A stretch of 64,000 nt of DNA from JAENVU01 sp038250905 (GTDB taxonomy: Bacteria; Actinomycetota; Acidimicrobiia; IMCC26256; JAENVU01). The translations under genes were made by a program, and so were the position numbers. How positions within the stretch are numbered: the first letter of the stretch is position 1; every line of letters begins with the position of its first letter. A model generated the notes under the pieces. The model saw only the letters and a list, made by a program, of their open reading frames with translations. It was not told the origin of the DNA and made no database searches. The stretch covers positions 1 to 64,000 of the forward strand of contig JBBSBV010000020.1 of the NCBI GenBank assembly GCA_038250905.1, in the 5' to 3' direction. This document shows, one piece after another, positions 58,745-64,000 of this stretch.

Positions 58745-60135
58745 TCTTCAAGCAGTACGAGTTGGGTTGCCTGTCGCTGTTCAGCTACCTGATCGGCGAC
58801 GAGTCCACCGGGCGAGCCGTCGTCGTCGACCCGCAACGTGATGTGTCGCAGTACCTGGCCGACGCGGACGCCTCGGGTCTGCGCATCGAGCGGGTCATCG
58901 AGACCCACTTCCATGCCGACTTCCTCTCCGGTCACCTCGAGATCGCCGCCGCGACCGGCGCCGTCATCTCGTACGGCGACGAAGCCCGCGCCGACTTCCC
59001 CATCGACGGACTCGCCCACGGCCAACGCCTCTCGCTCGGCGACGTCACCCTCGAGATCCGTCACACACCGGGACACACCCCCGAATCGATCTCGATCGTC
59101 GTCTGGGAACACGCCGACGACCCGGAACCGTGGGCCGTTCTGACGGGCGACACCCTGTTCATCGGCGACGTTGGCCGGCCCGACCTGCTCACCTCGATCG
59201 GATGGACCGCCGACGACCTCGCCCGCCGCCTGTTCCGGTCGGTCCACGACCAGCTTCTCAGCCTCCCCGACCGGACCCGTGTGTTTCCGGCGCACGGCGC
59301 GGGCTCGGCGTGTGGCAAGAACCTCTCGACCGCCGTCGAGTCGACGATCGGAGAGCAGCGGCGCACCAACTACGCCCTCGCGCCGATGACCGAAGACCAG
59401 TTCGTCGAGGCCGTCACCCAGGGCCAATCCGTCGCCCCGCTGTACTTCGCCTTCGCCGCCAACGCGAACCGCCATGAGCGTGAACTCCTCGACGACGCGC
59501 GGGACACTCCCTCGCTCGACGTCGACGACGTGCTCAGTCACCAGGCCGAAGGAGCGGTCGTGATCGACGGGCGGCCCACGGAACTCTTCGCGTCCGGCCA
59601 TCTGCGCGGTTCGATCAACGTCGGTCTCGACGGACGCTTTGCCGAATACGCCGGGGACGTACTGCGGCCCGGACAAGCAGTCGTCGTCGTCACCGACCCC
59701 GGCCGCGAGAACGAAGCGAGAATCCGACTCGCCCGCATCGGATTCGACCACGTCATCGGCGCGCTCCGCGACATCGAACAAGTCCTCACCGCACGGCCCG
59801 AACTCGCCGCCCAGGCCCCTCGGGTCACCGCCGCCGAACTCGATCGGTGGCAGCGAGAGGAACCGTCGCTCCAGGTCATCGACGTCCGCAACCCCGCCGA
59901 GTGCGCCGACGGAATCATCGAGGGAACGCAGAACCTGCCGCTCCCGACCCTCCTCGACCGGGTCGACGATCTCGACCCGAGCCGACCGACGGTCGTGTAC
60001 TGCGCCGGCGGCTATCGCTCCGCCACCGCGGCATCCCTACTGCGATCGATCGGATTCGGAACCGTCGCCGACCTGCTGGGCGGCTACGCGGCGACCACTG
60101 GTCCACAACTCGCGACGGTCACCGAAGGTCCGTGA
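58741..60135 (+). CDS. Persulfide dioxygenase-rhodanese fusion (MBL fold plus two rhodanese domains, CstB-like)
   Basis: A 464-residue cytosolic enzyme. Residues 1-240 form an ETHE1-type metallo-beta-lactamase domain: ETHFHADFLSGH (His56, His58, Asp60, His65), HTPGHTPESIS, GDTLFIGDVGRPDL and PAHGAGSACG. Two rhodanese domains follow: the first (about 270-350) has Asp where Cys is expected (VVTDPGRENEA) and is inactive; the second (about 365-460) has the active loop CAGGYRS with Cys421. It would oxidise glutathione- or bacillithiol/mycothiol-type persulfides to sulfite, or make thiosulfate as in S. aureus CstB. The box upstream and the TSUP neighbour support this. GAGGAGG precedes the ATG. Confidence 0.92.
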   Translation: MIFKQYELGCLSLFSYLIGDESTGRAVVVDPQRDVSQYLADADASGLRIERVIETHFHADFLSGHLEIAAATGAVISYGDEARADFPIDGLAHGQRLSLGDVTLEIRHTPGHTPESISIVVWEHADDPEPWAVLTGDTLFIGDVGRPDLLTSIGWTADDLARRLFRSVHDQLLSLPDRTRVFPAHGAGSACGKNLSTAVESTIGEQRRTNYALAPMTEDQFVEAVTQGQSVAPLYFAFAANANRHERELLDDARDTPSLDVDDVLSHQAEGAVVIDGRPTELFASGHLRGSINVGLDGRFAEYAGDVLRPGQAVVVVTDPGRENEARIRLARIGFDHVIGALRDIEQVLTARPELAAQAPRVTAAELDRWQREEPSLQVIDVRNPAECADGIIEGTQNLPLPTLLDRVDDLDPSRPTVVYCAGGYRSATAASLLRSIGFGTVADLLGGYAATTGPQLATVTEGP

Positions 60136-60158
60136 CCCAACCTGCGCCGACGGGTCGA

Positions 60159-60377
60159 TCAGACCGCAGCACCGTGCCGGGCGTTCGTGTGGAGGTGGAA
60201 CGGCGCGTAGAGCGGACAGAAGCCGACCGCGGCAGTTGCGACCATGACGACCGCGCCCGCGGTGGCGAGTACACCGACGATGCTGCCGAACCCGACCACG
60301 TACGCGAGCACCAAGAGCGCCGGCGCGACGGCCAGGGGCCGGATCAGTCGGTCGGCTGTTCCCATGTTCTGCCTCAT
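60159..60377 (-). CDS. DUF2892 (YgaP-type inner-membrane) protein
   Basis: A 72-residue protein: ADRLIRPLAVAPALLVLAY and GVLATAGAVVMVATAAVGFCPLYAPFHL are the two helices of the DUF2892 domain, found alone or fused to rhodaneses. The Cys in GFCPLY is a conserved feature and may handle sulfane sulfur. The ATG at 60377 has GAGGAGA upstream. The frame stays open to an ATG at 60458 that overlaps the CsoR-like box in the same way as the Cys-rich gene; a leaderless 99-residue form is therefore possible. Convergent with the dioxygenase gene. Confidence 0.82.
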   Translation of the reverse strand: MRQNMGTADRLIRPLAVAPALLVLAYVVGFGSIVGVLATAGAVVMVATAAVGFCPLYAPFHLHTNARHGAAV

Positions 60378-60456
60378 CGCAATTCTCCTCGTCGGGATCT
60401 GTTCTGTACGTCCGATGCTGACCGTTCGCCGACTCGGCCGGTAGGGCCGAAGGTCC

Positions 60457-60472
60457 ATACCCCTCGGGGTAT
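60457..60472 (-). promoter_or_regulatory. CsoR/CstR-like operator upstream of the DUF2892 gene
   Basis: ATACCCCTCGGGGTAT, seven-base arms around two central bases. On the minus strand it is followed directly by an in-frame ATG (60458), as at the Cys-rich mini-gene. Third member of the box family. The rest of the gap to 60531 holds no gene. Confidence 0.68.
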
Positions 60473-60531
60473 CGCATCTTCCGGTACGAACCGCCCACGG
60501 GTCGCCGCTGCAGCCGGGTGCGGCATGCCGG

Positions 60532-62049
60532 TCATCGAACGCGGATGACGCCCATCATTCCCTGGTCCTCGTGGTCGAGGATGTGACAGTGGTACACGGT
60601 GCGGCCGGTGATGTCGGTGATCGGCACTCGGATCGTGACGGTCGACCCGGCCGGGACATTGACGGTGTCCTTCCATCCCGGCACGTCCGGAGCCCCGGAA
60701 GACCGGTCGATCACCCGGAACGGCCAAACGTGGAGGTGGAACGGGTGATCCATGTTCGAGGTGTTGGTGATCACCCAGTCCTCGGTCGTGTCGAGATCGG
60801 TGGTGATGTTGGTGCGGGCGGCATCGAACGACTGACCGTTGATCGTGAACGACATCATCCCGCCACCACCCGCACCTCCACCCATGCCGCCGCTGCCGCG
60901 GCCGGCCCCCATGGCGAGCACGACCGCGCGTTCGGATTGAGCAGGCCCCGGGGCGAGGTCGGATTCCGCGGCGATCTGCGCGGGGAGCGCGGCCGCGGCC
61001 TTGGACCCCGTGACGACCATCGTGGCCAGCACCTGCTGATCGGCGCTCGCGGTGGTGGCCGCTCCGCCCATGCCACCACCACCCATGCCCGCCGACCCGC
61101 GGTCGTAGCCGCGGGTCCGGAACCGGTAGGCGCCGGTCTTGGCCGGCGTGACGAGCAGCTCGGTGCGCTCGCCGGGCGCAAGGAGGATCTCCTCGACCGG
61201 GTGGGGTGCGGCGAGTCGTCCGCCGTCGGTCGCGATGACGTGCAGCCGGTGGCCGTCGAGTGCGAGCTCGTAGTAGCGAGAGGCGCTGGCATTGAGAATC
61301 CGCCAGCGTTCCAGGCTTCCGGCGGCGGCATCGATCGTCGGGATCGTCAGACCGTTGACCAAGGCCGCGTCACCCTCGCGGCCCTGCATGACCTCCATGG
61401 TCGAGACGCCGAGCACCGCGCGGCTGTCGCCGATGCGCGGGTCGCTGAGGATCAGAAGCCGTTCCGTGCTGGCACTGATCTCCGCGCCCTGATCGAGCGC
61501 GTCCTCGACGATGATGCCACCGAACAGACCGCCCGACAGCTGGGGCGCGACCATGCCGTGATGGTGCGGGTGATACCAGCACAATGACGACCGGTGATCG
61601 CTGGGGAGCACGTATGTGTACGTGTGGGACTGTCCCGGATCGACTTGCACGAAGATGTTGTCGCTGTCGCCCTCGGGCGACACATGGAGCCCGTGGGTAT
61701 GCAGATTGGTCGGCTCGTCGAGACGGTTCTCCAAGGTGATGACGAGCGTGTCACCGGGTCGAACCCGCAGTGTCGGACCTGGGGTCGTGCCGTTATAGGT
61801 GTACGCGAAACGCCGACCGGTGCCATAGGGCACCGTGCGTGCCTCGGCTCGCAGGGTCACCTCGAGTCGCCGGTTCGAGCTGGTGAGCACCTTCGGTTGC
61901 CGGAACGCCGACCCGGGAGGCGCAGAAGCGCTTCTGCTCGACGAGCTGCCGCACGCCGCGAGCACGAACGCCGCCACGCCCGCCCCACCCGCTTGCAGGA
62001 CCAGACGGCGCGTCACCGCGTTCGGAGCTACCGGCGAACGGTCAGTCAT
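60532..62049 (-). CDS. Tat-exported lipoprotein multicopper oxidase
   Basis: A 505-residue three-cupredoxin-domain oxidase. The N terminus has a twin-arginine signal (VTRRLVLQ) and a lipobox LAAC (Cys33). Copper ligands are complete: HTHG (117-120), WYHPHHHG (about 159-165), HPFHLH and the C-terminal HCHILDHEDQGMM with the T1 Cys. Two Gly/Met-rich inserts (GMGGGGMGG; GMGGGAGGGGMM) resemble the Met-rich segments of CueO that bind Cu(I). It probably oxidises Cu(I) outside the membrane. The start overlaps the ATPase stop by ATGA, so both are co-translated. Confidence 0.92.
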   Translation of the reverse strand: MTDRSPVAPNAVTRRLVLQAGGAGVAAFVLAACGSSSSRSASAPPGSAFRQPKVLTSSNRRLEVTLRAEARTVPYGTGRRFAYTYNGTTPGPTLRVRPGDTLVITLENRLDEPTNLHTHGLHVSPEGDSDNIFVQVDPGQSHTYTYVLPSDHRSSLCWYHPHHHGMVAPQLSGGLFGGIIVEDALDQGAEISASTERLLILSDPRIGDSRAVLGVSTMEVMQGREGDAALVNGLTIPTIDAAAGSLERWRILNASASRYYELALDGHRLHVIATDGGRLAAPHPVEEILLAPGERTELLVTPAKTGAYRFRTRGYDRGSAGMGGGGMGGAATTASADQQVLATMVVTGSKAAAALPAQIAAESDLAPGPAQSERAVVLAMGAGRGSGGMGGGAGGGGMMSFTINGQSFDAARTNITTDLDTTEDWVITNTSNMDHPFHLHVWPFRVIDRSSGAPDVPGWKDTVNVPAGSTVTIRVPITDITGRTVYHCHILDHEDQGMMGVIRVR

Positions 62050-64000
62050 CGCGTCGCGCCCACCACGGGACCAGCGGCGGAAACCGTTCGGTCCTTCGTG
62101 CGGTCTCGGTGATCGGGGTCGAGGATCCGGTACGCGATCAGCTTCACGCGGTCGTTCACGAGGAACCACACCAGCGCATAACCCCAGACGAACAGCGCCC
62201 AGCCCCAGCCGAGCGGGGTCATGAACAGCCCGAACACGGCGATGAGCGTCGCGACTATCTGTGTCCCGAGCACGGCGAACCACAGCACTCGGGCGGGGCG
62301 TATGGACCAGAACGGCCCGCGCGTGCGGGTGAGGAAGATCGTCAGGTGTCCGGCGATGGAGAGCTTCAAGTACATGAGCGTCTGGACGTGGGAACGGTCG
62401 AGGTGGAAGACGCGTTCGCCGAGGTAGAAGAGGAGGAACGCGGAGATCACGCCCGCGATGCCGAGCACGGTCGAGATCCCGAGCACGAGGCGCATGTTCC
62501 AGGCTTCGGGCTGATCGTTGTAACGGACGTTGTCGTAGGCGATGGACAGGATCGCGGCATCGTTGAGGAGCGCGATCATCACGATCATCACCGCGGTCAC
62601 GGGATAGAAGTTGAAAACGAGGATCGAGAGTGTCATGAACAGCAGGACGCGCAGCGTCTCCGCGATGCGGTACATGGCGTAGCTGTTCATCCGCTGGAAG
62701 ATCTTCCGGCTTTCTTTGATGGCGTCGATGATCACCGACAGGCCGGCCGTCGTCAGCACGATGTCGGCCGCCGCGCGCGCGGCGTCGGTGGCGCCCGAGA
62801 CGGCGATGCCACAATCCGCCTTCTTCAGCGCGGGGGCGTCGTTCACGCCGTCGCCGGTCATCCCGACGATGTGGCCACGCTGTTGCAACACGTCGACGAT
62901 GTGGAACTTGTGCTCGGGAAACACCTGGGCGAACCCGTCGGCATTCTCGATCGATGCGGCGACCGCCGCGGTCTCGGCGTGGTCGACGTCGCCGAGGCCG
63001 GCCGCGTCGACGACGTCGGTGCCCAGCCCTACCGTCTCGGCGGTCTCCTTCGCGATGGCCAGCGCGTCGCCGGTGACCATCTTCACGGTCACGCCCATCT
63101 GGCGAGCGGTGGCGATGGTTGCCTTGGCGTCGTCGCGTGGCGGGTCGAACAACGGCAGCACGCCGAGGAACTGCCAGTCGCCGTCGCCCTCGGCGCGTGC
63201 CACGCCCAAGGATCGGAAACCGCGGGCGGCGAAGTCGTTGACTGCGGTGTCGACTGATGCCTTCACCTGGTCGGAGGGTGCAGCCAGCGCCAGGATCACT
63301 TGCGGTGCGCCTTTGCTGACTTTGAACGTGGTTCCGTCGGGAGCCTTGACGGTGGCCTCGGTGCGTTTGTGCACCGGGTCGAAGGGCTGGAAGTGGACGA
63401 CCTGAAAGCGCTGCAGCGCTCGGTCGTCGCGAAGACCGCCGAGGACCGCGCGGTCGATGGGATCGTCATTGTCCGCTCGTGACGCGAGCGCGGCTTGCAA
63501 GATCACGTCGGCGGCGGTCGCATCGTCGACGCCGAACGGATCACCCAGCGTGAGCTTGTTCTGGGTCAGGGTGCCCGTCTTGTCCGCGCACAGCACGTCC
63601 ACCCCCGCCAGTTCCTCGATCGCGACCAGCCGGCTCACGATCGCCTTGCGCTTCGCGAGCAGGCGCGCTCCGACCGCCATCGTCACCGACAGCACCGTCG
63701 GCATCGCGACCGGGATCGCGGCGACGGTCAGCACCAATGTGAACTGCAACGTGGTGAGGATCGGATCACCGCGGGCGACCGAGGCGACAATGATCACGGC
63801 GACCAACGCCACCGCGAGGATGATGAGATAGTTGCCGATCTTCAACACCGCGCGCTGGAAATGACTGACGGTGTGCGCCTCCTGCACCAGTTCGGCAGTC
63901 TTTCCGAAGTACGTGCTCACGCCGGTGGCATAGACCAGCGCGCCCGCTTCACCCTGACGGAGAATCGATCCCGAGAACACCGCTTCGCCGGACTTCCGGG
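62046..64000 (-). CDS. P-type ATPase of the proton-pump (type IIIA) family, N terminus beyond the window
   Basis: At least 650 residues are inside the window; the reading frame continues past 64000 (RKSGEAVFSGS precedes the internal GTG at 63980, matching the actuator-domain region). The phosphorylation site DKTGTLT has its Asp at 63582-63584, TGDALAIAKETA and GDGVNDAPALKKADCGIAV are present, and six C-terminal helices follow. The absence of CPC and N-terminal metal-binding domains in the visible part, and PVAMPTVLSVTMAVGARLLAKRKAIV, point to a plasma-membrane H+-ATPase type rather than a copper pump. It couples to the multicopper oxidase gene by ATGA. Confidence 0.88.
   Translation of the reverse strand, partial: RKSGEAVFSGSILRQGEAGALVYATGVSTYFGKTAELVQEAHTVSHFQRAVLKIGNYLIILAVALVAVIIVASVARGDPILTTLQFTLVLTVAAIPVAMPTVLSVTMAVGARLLAKRKAIVSRLVAIEELAGVDVLCADKTGTLTQNKLTLGDPFGVDDATAADVILQAALASRADNDDPIDRAVLGGLRDDRALQRFQVVHFQPFDPVHKRTEATVKAPDGTTFKVSKGAPQVILALAAPSDQVKASVDTAVNDFAARGFRSLGVARAEGDGDWQFLGVLPLFDPPRDDAKATIATARQMGVTVKMVTGDALAIAKETAETVGLGTDVVDAAGLGDVDHAETAAVAASIENADGFAQVFPEHKFHIVDVLQQRGHIVGMTGDGVNDAPALKKADCGIAVSGATDAARAAADIVLTTAGLSVIIDAIKESRKIFQRMNSYAMYRIAETLRVLLFMTLSILVFNFYPVTAVMIVMIALLNDAAILSIAYDNVRYNDQPEAWNMRLVLGISTVLGIAGVISAFLLFYLGERVFHLDRSHVQTLMYLKLSIAGHLTIFLTRTRGPFWSIRPARVLWFAVLGTQIVATLIAVFGLFMTPLGWGWALFVWGYALVWFLVNDRVKLIAYRILDPDHRDRTKDRTVSAAGPVVGATR

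Overview
The window is chromosomal DNA from a high-GC actinobacterium. The gene content fits class Acidimicrobiia or a relative: F420/luciferase-type oxidoreductase, LtrA, GH15 trehalase-like enzyme, PatA-like cNMP-binding acetyltransferase, steroid/acyl-CoA type hydratase-aldolase genes and many leaderless-looking starts. The taxonomic placement is inference from gene content only. About 60 protein-coding genes are tightly packed. I see no rRNA, tRNA, insertion sequence, prophage or CRISPR array, and no gene-free stretch longer than 300 bases. The longest gaps (about 185-265 bases at 7559-7744, 38293-38525, 39540-39803, 40446-40631, 43690-43905 and 49662-49897) hold promoters, palindromes or a gene remnant.

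Layout. 1-7.6 kb: small-molecule and lipid enzymes (DJ-1/PfpI, a luciferase-like gene broken by an in-frame TAG, nucleosidase, sterol-desaturase-like hydroxylase, Baeyer-Villiger-type monooxygenase, HD-domain protein, patatin, TauD dioxygenase). 7.7-19.7 kb: cell-surface and carbohydrate genes (1485-residue secreted protein with 11 Ig-like repeats and a beta-helix, divergent endonuclease/exonuclease/phosphatase-fold protein, GH15, LPFTG mini-protein, FMN hydroxy-acid dehydrogenase, acyltransferase-SGNH). 19.7-24.5 kb: FMN protein, LtrA, TrmO and a four-gene, stop-start-overlapping operon resembling the mycobacterial ChsH2-ChsH1-Ltp2 hydratase/aldolase, with ChsH2 split in two. 24.5-29.2 kb: VOC, DUF1905, DUF2855 and small membrane proteins, and an alcohol dehydrogenase. 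29-43.7 kb: large PAS-GGDEF-EAL protein, lipoprotein hydrolases, YceI, LigD-type polymerase, MFS pump, PatA-like acetyltransferase, TetR regulator, histidine kinase with GerMN lipoprotein. 43.9-52 kb: second acyltransferase-SGNH, VOC-ArsR-SRPBCC operon, HugZ, glutamate decarboxylase, aldo/keto reductase. 50.9-55.9 kb: sulfatase cluster. 56-64 kb: a sulfane-sulfur/metal island (Cys-rich mini-protein, hydrolase, methyltransferase, TSUP exporter, persulfide dioxygenase-rhodanese fusion, DUF2892 protein, Tat-lipoprotein multicopper oxidase, proton-type P-type ATPase running off the window end).

Regulation that can be read directly. (1) Two nearly identical 20-bp palindromes (18/20) lie in the same orientation, one before tetR (39804) and one before the ChsH-like operon (24393), each merging into a TATG(C/G)T -10 element; this links a regulator to an operon 15 kb away. 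(2) Three CsoR/CstR-like boxes (TACCCC...GGGGTA) sit on the start regions of the Cys-rich mini-protein, the TSUP exporter/persulfide dioxygenase divergon and the DUF2892 protein, defining a likely persulfide- or copper-responsive regulon; its repressor is not in the window. (3) At least ten starts follow the pattern TANNNT, then 6-7 bases, then the start codon, as expected for leaderless mRNAs. In two cases the codon at that spacing is ATC. (4) Three genes are preceded by 14-21-codon ORFs that end in an ATGA overlap with the gene.
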